Below the pieces are notes generated by a model that worked only from the letters and a program-made list of their open reading frames with translations, was not told the origin of the DNA and searched no databases. Source: Bryocella elongata (lineage in GTDB: Bacteria > Acidobacteriota > Terriglobia > Terriglobales > Acidobacteriaceae). Taken from it: a DNA stretch of 64,000 nt. Both the position numbers and the translations under genes were made by a program. Each line of letters begins with the position of its first letter. Positions within the stretch are counted from its first letter, which is position 1. The stretch is from contig NZ_FNVA01000001.1 in assembly GCF_900108185.1 (NCBI RefSeq), forward strand, positions 1,588,684-1,652,683. Reading direction: 5' to 3'. Of this stretch, positions 45,019 to 54,004 are shown one piece after another.

Positions 45019-47502
45019 GTGATCTCGCAGCGCCCTTCCCTTCCTCTGCATCTCGTCGCAGCGATCGTCGCCGCACTTCTTGCAGCCACGGCTCACGCAT
45101 CAGCGCAGAACATCGTCACCATCGACGCCACGGCGCCACAACGCACGCCGCAGCCGGTCGCGGCGCATCTCGGCGCGGACCGCAGCCCCTCTGGCGAGAC
45201 CATCGGCGTCAACTCCGAGTACCTCACGCGAAACGGAAAGCCATGGCTGCCGGTCATGGGCGAGTTCCACTACTCCCGCTACCCGCGCGGCCAGTGGCAG
45301 ACCGAGCTCGAGAAGATGAAGGCTGCCGGAGTCGGCATCGTCTCCACCTACGTGATCTGGATCCACCATGAAGAGACCGAGGGCAGCTTCGACTGGACCG
45401 GGCAGCGCGACCTGCGCGCCTTCGCCGAGCTCTGCGCGCGGGAGGGGCTCTACCTCTATCCGCGCATCGGCCCCTGGGCGCACGCCGAGGCGCGCAACGG
45501 CGGCCTGCCCGACTGGGTGCTCACGAACAGCCCCGTTCGCCAGAACGATCCCGTATACCTGCGCGAGGTCGCGGCCTTCTATCAGCAGATTGGCGAACAG
45601 CTGCATGGCCTCATGTGGAAGGACGGCGGCCCAGTCATCGGCATCCAGCTTGAGAACGAGTACCGCGAGCACGGCCCGGGCAAAGGGGCCGAGCATCTGC
45701 ACACGTTGAAGAAGCTCGCCCTGGATGCAGGGCTCGACGTTCCGCTCTACACGGTCACAGGCTGGGACGGCGCCGTGATCCCTCTCGACGCCGCGTTGCC
45801 CGTCTTCGGCGGCTATCCCGATGCCCCCTGGGACGGCTCGCCGAAGCAGCTTCCCGCTCCCGATGTCTACGCCTTTCGCTTCGAGAACCGCGCCGCCGGA
45901 AGCATGGGCGCTATCGGAGGCAGCGGTCAGGGCGCAGCTTCGGCCTACGCCGGCACGCCGTTCCTCACCGCCGAGATAGGCGGCGGCGTCGAGGACACCT
46001 ATTTCCGCCGGCCCGCACTCAACGCGGACGATGTCGCAGCAGTAGCACCCGTCATGCTCGGCAGCGGAGCGAACCTGTTGGGCTTCTACATGTTTCACGG
46101 CGGCCGCAATCCCGACGGAGGCCCCATCACACTGCAGGAGTCGCAGCGCACCGGTTATCCCACGGATGTACCGGTGAAGGGCTATGACTTTCAGGCGCCA
46201 CTCGGCGAGTTCGGACAGGAACGCGAGTCGCTGAACAAGCTGAAGCTGGTGAACTACTTCCTCGAGGATTTCGGGGGAGAGCTTGCCCCGATGCAGGTGC
46301 ATGCCCCTGCCGCAACGCCCGCGTCGCCCGCGGACCTCAGCATGCCGCGCGTCGCAGCGCGCACCGCGGGAGATGCCGGCTTCCTCTTCGTGAATAACCA
46401 TATCCGCAACGCCACGTCGCGCAGATATGGAGGGTTCCAGGTGCGGCTCAAGCTGCCGGAGGGCGAACTGCGCGTACCGGCCACGCCCATCGACCTAAAG
46501 CCCGGCGTCTATGGCATCTGGCCCGTGAACCTCCGGCTCGGCGAAGCGACGCTGCGATACAGCACAGCGCAGCTCTTCCAGCGCATACACCGCGCGGGAC
46601 GCACCTACACGTACTTCTTCGCGATTCCCGGCGTCGAACCCGAGTTCCTCTTCGTTGCTGGAACAAAGCTGCCGGCCGGAGATCGTAACATCAGGATCCA
46701 GCCCACCGCGCAGGGTCTGATCGTCCGCCCCCAGCTCGGCGCGACCAAGACACTCGATCTGCCAGGCGCCGAAACGATCGTGCTGCTTACTGAGCCCGAG
46801 GCGGAGGAGATCTGGCGCGGCGACGCTCCCGGCCTCCTCGTGCAATCGAAGGCCGCGGCCTTCTCGCATGGCAAGCGCTGGACGCTGGAGCAGACCGGCG
46901 ATCCCCACTTTGGTTTCAGGATCTTCGATGCTGAAGCCAAAGTCACCAGCCACGACGCGCACGTCTCCCGTGGCCCCGCGAACGGCCTCTTCCGAAGCTG
47001 GAGTGCGAGCCTACCGGCCATCGACCTGCCCGTGCGCCTGACGATGTCGAAGCCCGCCGGCCCCATCCCCCCGTACACCATGGGTAAGAGCTTTCCCTGG
47101 CGTAAGCAGCCGGTCCCCCTCGCCCCGGACGCGCCCGACTTCGAGCGCGCGGCAGCGTGGACGATCAGCCTTCCCGCAATACCGCTGCGCCCGGAGCTCG
47201 CGGGTGCGCTTCTCCGCGTGCGCTACCAGGGCGATGCCGCACGGCTCTACGCCGGCAACCAGCTCCTCGACGACAACTTCTGGAACGGTGCTCCATGGGA
47301 GATCGGGGTAACGCAGACCGGCGTAGAGACCGCGGTGCCCTCTACGCTCCAGCTGCGTATCCTTCCCCTGCCCCGGAGCCATCCGATGTTTCTCGAAGGA
47401 ACCGTGGCCCCTCGCTTCCGAGACGGGAAAGCCCTGGAGCTTGACTCGGTAGCGCTTACGCCTGTCTACCAGTTCTCGTTCACGTTGAGCGACGACCGCT
47501 GA
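45019..47502 (+). CDS. Beta-galactosidase, GH35, secreted
   Basis: About 827 residues from a GTG at 45019, 8 bp after the GH53 stop; the frame is open further upstream inside GH53, but the signal peptide (LVAAIVAALLAATAHASA) follows this GTG. The GH35 barrel shows GEFHYSRYPRGQW, IWIHHEETEGSFDWTG, IGPWAHAEARNGGLPDWV, the acid/base glutamate in GIQLENEY, and the nucleophile glutamate in TAEIGGGVEDTY. The C-terminal half has beta-sandwich domains. The enzyme would release galactose from the galacto-oligosaccharides made by GH53. Confidence 0.92.
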   Translation: MISQRPSLPLHLVAAIVAALLAATAHASAQNIVTIDATAPQRTPQPVAAHLGADRSPSGETIGVNSEYLTRNGKPWLPVMGEFHYSRYPRGQWQTELEKMKAAGVGIVSTYVIWIHHEETEGSFDWTGQRDLRAFAELCAREGLYLYPRIGPWAHAEARNGGLPDWVLTNSPVRQNDPVYLREVAAFYQQIGEQLHGLMWKDGGPVIGIQLENEYREHGPGKGAEHLHTLKKLALDAGLDVPLYTVTGWDGAVIPLDAALPVFGGYPDAPWDGSPKQLPAPDVYAFRFENRAAGSMGAIGGSGQGAASAYAGTPFLTAEIGGGVEDTYFRRPALNADDVAAVAPVMLGSGANLLGFYMFHGGRNPDGGPITLQESQRTGYPTDVPVKGYDFQAPLGEFGQERESLNKLKLVNYFLEDFGGELAPMQVHAPAATPASPADLSMPRVAARTAGDAGFLFVNNHIRNATSRRYGGFQVRLKLPEGELRVPATPIDLKPGVYGIWPVNLRLGEATLRYSTAQLFQRIHRAGRTYTYFFAIPGVEPEFLFVAGTKLPAGDRNIRIQPTAQGLIVRPQLGATKTLDLPGAETIVLLTEPEAEEIWRGDAPGLLVQSKAAAFSHGKRWTLEQTGDPHFGFRIFDAEAKVTSHDAHVSRGPANGLFRSWSASLPAIDLPVRLTMSKPAGPIPPYTMGKSFPWRKQPVPLAPDAPDFERAAAWTISLPAIPLRPELAGALLRVRYQGDAARLYAGNQLLDDNFWNGAPWEIGVTQTGVETAVPSTLQLRILPLPRSHPMFLEGTVAPRFRDGKALELDSVALTPVYQFSFTLSDDR

Positions 47503-47679
47503 GCCGGTGTTCCAAACCGTGTGGCAAAGAATTCTGCACGCCCTCCGTCTTTCGGCGGATATCAGCGGCATACTCCGGCGCATAGAGTTTCATCGCTGCG
47601 GCGCACGCCATCTTTTGTGTTGCGCAGGCCGCCACGATACGACCGATTGTAGGCATTGCCTTTTGGAGGCACGCGTTTC

Positions 47680-50600
47680 ATGATCTTTTCTCTCTGCCCC
47701 TCGCAACGGATTCTCTCGCCGCGTCATCTCGCCGGGCTCCTTCTGCTGGCCTCGCTTCCCACCTCACTCCTTGCGCAGGCCGGATCCGCCACCATCAGCG
47801 GCACCGTGGAAGACCCAACCGGCGCCGTCATTCCCGGGGCGAAGGCCACGCTGATCCAGGAATCCACCCAGGTCGCGCGCAACACCGTCGCCGACAAGGA
47901 CGGCGTCATCGCCTTCGTTGCCGTGCCCGCCGCGATTTACGACGTCCTCGTCACCGCGCCCGGCTTCCGCCCCACGCGCGAGAACGGCATCGCCGTCCAT
48001 ATCAACGATCAGCTCGACCTCCGCGCCATCGTGCTCAAGATCGCCTCCAGCGACGCAAGCGTAACCGTCACGACGGAGACCGGTGACATCACGCCCACCA
48101 CCTCCGGCGAGCAGTCCTACACGCTCTCGGACAAACAGATTCAGAACCTCAACGTCGAAAGCCGCAGCGCCATCGAGCTGCTCGACCTCATCCCCGGCGC
48201 GGCCAACACCGGCAACTTCACCAGCACCTACAACCGGCAGCAGGCGGGCTTCGGACAAAACGCGAGCACCTACACCATCAACGGCAATCGCTTCGATCAA
48301 GTGCAGATTGTCTCCGATGGCGCGCCTGTGACCGACCTCAACACCGCTGGCGCCGCCGCCGTCACGCCAAACGTCGACATGATCTCCGAAGCCAAGGTGG
48401 AGACCAGCGCCTTCTCCTCCGTGCAGCCTGACGGCCCCATTGTCTTCCGTACGCAGACCAAGTCTGGCGGAGACCACTTCCACGGCGAAGCCTATCTGCA
48501 GGCCCGCAACCACGTCTTCGACGCAACGGACCCCTACACGAAGGCTCTTGGCCTCCCCAAGGCGCAAAGCTCCTTCTACTACACCGGCTTCAACATCGGC
48601 GGCCCCGTCCTCTTCCCCGGCTCGAACTTCAACAAGAACCACGACAAGCTCTTCTTCTTCGTCGCGACCGAGATCACGCAGCAGCACGTCGACCTCGGCA
48701 CGCAGGGAGGCATTGTCCCCACGCCGCAGATGCGCCAGGGCATCTTTACCTCGGCCGAGCTCAATGCCCTCTCCGGCGGCGTCTACCGCAACTACTACGT
48801 GACCAACGCGCCCTGCGTCGGCTACGCCTACTCCTACACGCCTTACTGCACCGGCGTCACCTACGCGAATGGCTACAACGGCGTCGTGAACACCGCAGCC
48901 ACCGATGCCGGCGCTCTGAAGCTGATCAACGCGCTCTTCCCGCTTCCCAACACCAACCCCGCCAACAACGCGCAGGGCTACAACCTCATCACGGACATCG
49001 TCACCTCCGACCCGCGCAACCAGGAGAACCTGAAGCTGGACTACAACATCAGCCAGCGCCTGCATCTCTCTTCGCGCTTCAACCACGAAAACGAAAGCGT
49101 TCCCGCCCCCTATGGCCCGTACAACACAATCAACTACAACACCATCGTCTATCCGGCCGCGCAGAAGGGTTCCAACTCCTCCAACTCGCTCGTCACCAGC
49201 CTCACGGCTACGCTCTCCAATACGCTGACCAACGCGCTCACCGTCTCCTACACCCGCTTCGCCCTCGGCATCACCCTCGGCAATCAGAGCGCCGTCTCGC
49301 GCAGCAAGCTCTCCTATCCCTACGCAAACGTCTACCCCGGCTCCGACGTTCTGCCGAACGTCAGCTTCAGCTACCCGCATGCCAGCAACCAGATCCCCGG
49401 AGGCGAGACTCCTCCCTTCACCGGCGTCCAGAACACGACGACCATCAGCGATGGCCTCACCAAGAAGCTTGGAGCGCATCTGCTTGAGTTCGGCTTCTAC
49501 GACGTCCTCGCCCGCTACAACAACCTCACCACCGGAAGCGACAACGGCACCATCTACTCCACCATCGCCACCTATGGGACCTACGGCGCCACGGGCGATC
49601 CCACAACCGCCTATCAGGCCATCAACAACTCCACCGGCAACGAGTTCGCCGACCTGCTCGTCGGAGACATCGCCGGATACACCCAGTCCAGCTCCAACGT
49701 CATGGCGCACATGCGCAACAAGCGTTTCGACTTCTACGGCGAAGACACCTGGAAGGTGAACAACCGCCTGACCGTGAACTACGGAGCGCGCCTCGACCAC
49801 ATCGCCTGGTGGTACGACACCAACGGCCTCATCTCCGTCTTTAACCCTTCCGCCTACAGCGCATCCGCCGCCATCACCGCATACTCCGGTATGCAGGACC
49901 ACGCGACCAACTCCTCCATCGACATCTCCGGCCGCAAGCCTCTCAACTTCGAGTTCGCGCCCTCCGCCGGCTTCGCCTTCGATCTGGACGGCAGCGGGAA
50001 GACCATCCTCCGCGGAGGCTTCGGCACCAACTACTACGTCGATCCCGGCATCAACGCCTACTCAGCCGTCGGAGCGCCGCCCAACCTCGACATCTTCAGC
50101 TACTACGCCAGCTCCGGCACGCCACTCACGCTCTCCACCGTTTCCTCCATCAGCCCCGCTTCCAACCCTGGCGTCGTCTACGGCAGCGCCGATCCCAATG
50201 ACCACGCCGCTCCCGTCACTTATTCCTGGAACCTCGCCGTCTCGCACATCTTCCCGGCGGCCATCCATCTCGAGACCAGCTACGTCGGCAACACGACGCG
50301 TCACCTCAACGGCTACTACGCCACCAACCTCGTTCCGCTGAACTCGGCGACCACCGCGCACGACGGCGGCCCCTACTTCGGTGGCAATTACTACCAACAG
50401 CTCTACCGCCCCTACAAGTCCTACGGCGACATCGGCTACAACACCCATAACCTCGGCTCCAACTATCACTCGCTGCAGGTCACCGCCTCGCGCAGCAAGG
50501 GATGGTTCAATACCTGGATCACGTACACCTTCGGCAAGGCCCTCGGCGACACCTGCGAAGACTCCTTCAATCACCAGAACTGCTACAGCATTGAGCCGTT

Positions 50601-51291
50601 CGATCGCTCCCAGTCGCTCAACGTCTCCTACTACATCCTCCTGCCCGACGTGAGCCGCCAGCATCTCGGCAACCACATGGTCGTCAACGGCCTGCTCGAC
50701 GGCTGGCGCATCTCCGGCATCGAGCAGTACGGCTCAGGAACGCCCTTCACCGACATCCCGCAGAACGGAGCCAATCACAACGAATATAGCGGCAACCAGG
50801 TGATCGGCATCTACGGCACCTACCCCGCAAGCCAGGCCCCGGCCAGCGCCTCCTATGGCAGCACCAGCGTCTCCATTAGCAATGACTCCGTGAATGGCAC
50901 GCCGGACGAGGCAGCCGTGCCCTTCGTTACGTGCGATCCGCGCAAGGGACTCAAGGCTCATCAGTACTTCAACCCGAGCTGCTTCACCGCGCCATACGAA
51001 GGGCACAACGGAGCATTCCGAATTCCCTACATCCACGGTCCCGCCTACTTCAACGACGAGATCGGCATCTTCAAGGACTTCAAGGTGCGCGAGAACGGCA
51101 AGCTGGAGCTTCGCTTCCAGGGCTTCAACTTCCTCAACCGCTCCTTCGACACCTACCTCCAGTACGACTCGTCCCTCTATCTGGGGTACACCGCCCTGAA
51201 CGCGGCTCCCACCAACGCCTCCACGGCAGGTGTAACGACCGTCCGGCAAGGACATCGAACGATTCAGCTCGCAGCGAAGTACTTCTTTTAG
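47680..51291 (+). CDS. TonB-dependent outer-membrane receptor (Oar-like)
   Basis: About 1203 residues from an ATG with GGAGG ten bases upstream. A signal peptide (LAGLLLLASLPTSLLAQ) is followed by a carboxypeptidase-regulatory-like domain (SATISGTVEDPTGAVIPGA), a plug domain (VESRSAIELLDLIPGA), and a long beta-barrel rich in tyrosine and asparagine ending in AAKYFF, a typical outer-membrane C-terminal phenylalanine. Such receptors import oligosaccharides with energy from TonB-ExbBD. Its position directly after GH53 and GH35 suggests galacto-oligosaccharides as substrate. A large open frame lies opposite (47764-49902) but is an artefact of codon bias. Confidence 0.93.
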   Translation: MIFSLCPSQRILSPRHLAGLLLLASLPTSLLAQAGSATISGTVEDPTGAVIPGAKATLIQESTQVARNTVADKDGVIAFVAVPAAIYDVLVTAPGFRPTRENGIAVHINDQLDLRAIVLKIASSDASVTVTTETGDITPTTSGEQSYTLSDKQIQNLNVESRSAIELLDLIPGAANTGNFTSTYNRQQAGFGQNASTYTINGNRFDQVQIVSDGAPVTDLNTAGAAAVTPNVDMISEAKVETSAFSSVQPDGPIVFRTQTKSGGDHFHGEAYLQARNHVFDATDPYTKALGLPKAQSSFYYTGFNIGGPVLFPGSNFNKNHDKLFFFVATEITQQHVDLGTQGGIVPTPQMRQGIFTSAELNALSGGVYRNYYVTNAPCVGYAYSYTPYCTGVTYANGYNGVVNTAATDAGALKLINALFPLPNTNPANNAQGYNLITDIVTSDPRNQENLKLDYNISQRLHLSSRFNHENESVPAPYGPYNTINYNTIVYPAAQKGSNSSNSLVTSLTATLSNTLTNALTVSYTRFALGITLGNQSAVSRSKLSYPYANVYPGSDVLPNVSFSYPHASNQIPGGETPPFTGVQNTTTISDGLTKKLGAHLLEFGFYDVLARYNNLTTGSDNGTIYSTIATYGTYGATGDPTTAYQAINNSTGNEFADLLVGDIAGYTQSSSNVMAHMRNKRFDFYGEDTWKVNNRLTVNYGARLDHIAWWYDTNGLISVFNPSAYSASAAITAYSGMQDHATNSSIDISGRKPLNFEFAPSAGFAFDLDGSGKTILRGGFGTNYYVDPGINAYSAVGAPPNLDIFSYYASSGTPLTLSTVSSISPASNPGVVYGSADPNDHAAPVTYSWNLAVSHIFPAAIHLETSYVGNTTRHLNGYYATNLVPLNSATTAHDGGPYFGGNYYQQLYRPYKSYGDIGYNTHNLGSNYHSLQVTASRSKGWFNTWITYTFGKALGDTCEDSFNHQNCYSIEPFDRSQSLNVSYYILLPDVSRQHLGNHMVVNGLLDGWRISGIEQYGSGTPFTDIPQNGANHNEYSGNQVIGIYGTYPASQAPASASYGSTSVSISNDSVNGTPDEAAVPFVTCDPRKGLKAHQYFNPSCFTAPYEGHNGAFRIPYIHGPAYFNDEIGIFKDFKVRENGKLELRFQGFNFLNRSFDTYLQYDSSLYLGYTALNAAPTNASTAGVTTVRQGHRTIQLAAKYFF

Positions 51292-51435
51292 CCGCAATGA
51301 ACTGCCCAGCCGTTTCTCGCAGCCATAGACGGCATTCGAGGGCTATGGTGGGACGACGATCGTAGCGACGTGCTTTTCATCTGTCGGAGTGTTTGGAACT
51401 CAACGGTGAAGAGCACGAAGACGGAGGAATAAGAT

Positions 51436-51842
51436 GTGGATGACCCGGGGTTAGTTCCCGTGATCCATCCGCTTCGCCTGATGCTCGATGCGATCAAGCC
51501 GGAACATGCCGCAGGATTCATCTTCGTCAATCGCATCAACGGGGCGATCGATCTCGATAACCTCGCGGATCGAGTGATCATGCCGATCGTCGAATCGAAC
51601 CAGATGGAGTGGGAGGGCTGGCAGGCATATCGTCGGGGACTCGTGACGAACCTCAGGAAGCTTGGCGTCGAAGACACGGCGGTCCAGTTGATCTTGAGGC
51701 GCGAGCACGTTCGTACGATCAGCGCTTTTCCGTCAAGACCGTCCCGCAGACGGCCCATGAAGCGATGCAAGAGCTGGCAGAAAAAGTCAACGGTACGCTA
51801 CTTGTGCACCAGGCGGTTATCCAGCGACTCGTATGTGCTTGA
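51436..51842 (+). pseudogene. Tyrosine recombinase (phage-type integrase) C-terminal remnant
   Basis: In one frame: PVIHPLRLMLDAI, GFIFVN and EGWQAYRRGLVTNLRKLGVED, the last being the RxxL part of the integrase active site in the form typical of acidobacterial elements, followed by AVQLILRREHV. A frame change near 51715 then leads to QRFSVKTVPQTAHEAMQEL, the usual end of these proteins with the catalytic tyrosine position reading F. There is no N-terminal arm or core-binding domain. It ends 5 bp from the tRNA-Thr 3' fragment, the position expected for an integrase next to its attachment site. Confidence 0.68.
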
Positions 51843-51847
51843 TTTTA

Positions 51848-51893
51848 TGGAGCCGACGAACGGACTTGAACCGTTGACCTGCTGATTACGAAA
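51848..51893 (-). other. 3' fragment of a tRNA-Thr (CGU anticodon), candidate attachment site
   Basis: On the minus strand this reads TTTCGTAATC (anticodon loop with CGT), CAGCAGGTC, then a perfect T-arm AACGGTTCAAGTCCGTT and the 3' end CGTCGGCTCCA. There is no matching 5' strand of the anticodon stem upstream, so the tRNA is cut at the anticodon loop. This is typical of a tRNA-derived integration scar next to an integrase. Confidence 0.62.
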
Positions 51894-51974
51894 CGGCCCC
51901 ACCCTGTGTATGTTGTTGTGTGACAGAGAGTATTACAGCGCGATTCAGCCTGTTTCGGGACGTCTCGGGCGCAT

Positions 51975-51995
51975 TTTGTACACCGTTTGTACACC
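51975..51995 (+). repeat. Direct repeat TTTGTACACC twice
   Basis: TTTGTACACC at 51975-51984 is repeated at 51986-51995. It resembles the TTGTACAGCAGT pair at 39198 and lies about 80 bp from the truncated tRNA-Thr. It may be part of an integrase binding region. Confidence 0.5.
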
Positions 51996-52040
51996 AGTGA
52001 ATGCTGAAGATCGGGTCTCGACCGCGATCATTTACAGATC

Positions 52041-52942
52041 TGGCCTGACCGATCTTTTGTACCAGCGAGTTTGTTAGTGTAGCGCATCGATTCTCTTGTT
52101 TCGATCGATGCAGGATGGGGCAGGCGGAGGAGGCATGAGCGTAGCGAACGGCTCCTCCGTCTGCCGAGCGTTCGTTGCCAACCAGGCCCTCCGGTGTCGG
52201 CGGGCGGTATCCCCGCGAGGAGTGCGGCCGGATGGTGTTGTAGTGTCTGCGCCAGCGCTCGGCGAGCACCCGCAGCTCCTTCATCGAGTAGAAGATCTCT
52301 CCGTTGAGGAACTCGTCCCTCATCTTCGAGTTGAAGATCTCGCAGTAGCCGTTCTCCCACGGTGAACCCAGGTTCGATGTACATCGTCTTCGCTCCCGTA
52401 TCATGAAGCCAATTGCGCAGATCGTGTGCGATGAACTCGGGCCCGTCGTCGGAACGTCGATGCTCAGGAACTCCCTTCATGGCCATCACGTCGGCCAGCG
52501 CAGCGATCACTTTCGCACTTGACCACCTGCGCTCTACCCGCACTAGCAACGCCTCCCGCGTGTGTTCGTCGATCAGGTTCAGAGCACGCGCCATGCGGCC
52601 ATCATGTGTGCGCACGCTGACGAAGTCATAGCTCACACATGGTTCGCATGCGCCGGCCGCAGCCGCACGCAGGAGCCATCGTTGAACCACAACCGACCGC
52701 GTGGCCTATGCTTCTGCGGAACCTTCAGGCCCTCGCGTCGCCAGTGATCCGTCGATACCCATAGCGGCCATACTGGCCGGCCAGCGTTACGATCGCCTGA
52801 GTGAGCTTGTCTTCGTCCGCCCGTTGCGTCAGCCGGTAGCGCTGCGTGCCGCGTGGCTGATGAGCCAGACAGCACGCCCTGCGCTCGGTGACTCCATGCC
52901 GGTCCTGCGCATGAGCTACCGCATCCCGGCGACGCTCCGGGC
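52041..52942 (-). pseudogene. IS3-family transposase OrfB, inactivated
   Basis: The DDE integrase core is visible in pieces: WRREGLKVPQKHRPRGRLW, SYDFVSVRTHDGRM, GVPEHRRSDDGPEF (usually SDNGPEF), KTMYIEPG, then after a frame change PWENGYCEIFNSKMRDEF and WRRHYNTIRPHSSRGY. The frame change is one extra base in CCC at 52367-52369. About 20 residues are missing where GRYGYRRI normally continues before WRREGL (near 52740). The transposase cannot be functional. The last codons run through the left terminal repeat. Confidence 0.78.
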
Positions 52943-53224
52943 TTAGAAGTTTCCCGAGGCGAAGTCCTTTAACACGAGGTTATCCAGGCTCAGGTTCGCC
53001 ACCAGACGTTTCAGCTTCGCATGCTCAGCCTCAAGCTCCTTCAGGCGCTTCGCCTGGTCCACCTGTAGCCCACCGTACTCGCGACGCCAGCGATAGTAAG
53101 TCTGCTCCGTAATCGACGCTTCCTTGCACGCCAGCACCTTCGTCTTCCCGTTCGCAACAGCCACTTCGATCTGACGCAGCAGGTTCACCACCTGCTCCGC
53201 TGTATGCTTCTTGCCCCTCGCCAT
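52943..53224 (-). CDS. IS3-family transposase OrfA (helix-turn-helix)
   Basis: Ninety-three residues from MARGKKHTAEQ; a longer start at 53254 is possible. It shows the HTH_Tnp_1 layout typical of IS407-group OrfA: ASITEQTYYRWRREYGGLQ, followed by a leucine-rich coiled coil (AKRLKELEAEHAKLKRLVANLSLDN). It ends SGNF, and orfB would follow by -1 frameshifting. The gene itself looks intact. Confidence 0.85.
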   Translation of the reverse strand: MARGKKHTAEQVVNLLRQIEVAVANGKTKVLACKEASITEQTYYRWRREYGGLQVDQAKRLKELEAEHAKLKRLVANLSLDNLVLKDFASGNF

Positions 53225-53287
53225 ATCAGGCTCCTTGTACTCAGTCTCTATCACTCAGACTGGTACAAAAAACGCCGGGCAGACCGA

Positions 53288-53666
53288 TTGCAGATGATTG
53301 CTAGCAGGTTGGATCGATCGCAGGATGGCCTTGCGTACCTTGACGACGAGCTCTCCTGGGTCTTGTAGAACTTGCGGGTAGCGAGGGCGATGGTGTCTTC
53401 CACGGCGCCAACGACAACCTCGGCCTAAATACCCTTCTCCTTGGGGGGCAGGTTTGGGCTGCCCCCACGGTCAGCCCATCGCTCACTGGTTGGAAAGTTA
53501 ATGCCAAATTGGCCAGAAAGCCGGCCTTTGCCGACCTAACCGGCTCAGAAGTCCGTTAGAAGGTGCGTCCGGTCACTTCCTTCACACCTACGACGACATA
53601 CGGCTTTGGTGCCGGCTGCCCGGTAGGCTCCGAACGCACATAGATTCCGTGTGCAAGGATCGTGGA
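53288..53666. other. Gap between the IS element and the epimerase-like fragment
   Basis: No whole gene is seen. On the minus strand, 53660-53556 could encode a gene end (HGIYVRSEP..PYVVVGVKEVTGRTF, stop TAA at 53556), but nothing upstream of it supports a family. It is probably the tail of a gene lost in the rearrangement. Confidence 0.3.
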
Positions 53667-53979
53667 ATGAATTCAGTTCTGGCCCCACCGCTCCTCGGAA
53701 ACTCAAAGATCCAGGTGATCGTCTCAGCAGCACAAGTTGGCCGTCTGGCGTCGCTTTTCGACCGGCGCACAGGCGTAGGATTTCTTATGCAGGCGCAGCG
53801 GCTTCCTTCCGACCAGAGCCCCGGCTTCAATGCTTCGTTCATGCGTAGCGCCTGTGCGGGCATCGAGGAATGCCTATTAGCCGTTGGCCAGAAGCGGTAA
53901 CGATACCGCTGGAGGGCCTGCTCCAGACCATGGCAACTTCTGGCAGATGGGATGGGAAGTGACCGAGATCACCCACTTC
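53667..53979 (+). pseudogene. Aldose-1-epimerase-like protein, truncated and frameshifted
   Basis: MNSVLAPPLLGNSKIQVIVS, RLASLFDRRTGVGFLMQA and NASFMRSACAGIEECLLAVG resemble the N-terminal part of aldose-epimerase-like proteins. Near 53893 an extra C moves the frame, and GNDTAGGPAPDHGNFWQMGWEVTE continues in the next frame. The 3' two thirds are missing, replaced by the 3' end of the convergent fucosidase gene. The assignment rests on the AGIEEC and PDHGxFWQ motifs as I remember them. Confidence 0.5.
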
Positions 53980-54004
53980 CTCATCCACCAGCAGCGCCGC
54001 GCAC

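Larger units (their letters stand above)
52041..53287 (-). mobile_element. IS3-family (IS407-like) insertion sequence, degenerate
   Basis: The element has imperfect terminal inverted repeats. The left end begins TGGCCTGACC and the right end, read inward, begins about CGGTCTGCCC; both run into TTTTGTACCAG on the inner side. Between them lie orfA (52943-53224) and a damaged orfB on the minus strand, as in IS3. Flanking duplications are not convincing. Total size is about 1.25 kb. Confidence 0.75.

Noticed and set aside
45100..46401. 433-codon open frame on the minus strand opposite GH35
   Set aside because: It lies wholly inside a gene with clear catalytic motifs, and its own translation shows no family features.
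47764..49902. 712-codon open frame on the minus strand opposite the TonB receptor
   Set aside because: It is valine/glycine/aspartate-rich low-complexity sequence and has no domain; it arises from the strong third-position C bias of the receptor gene on the plus strand.
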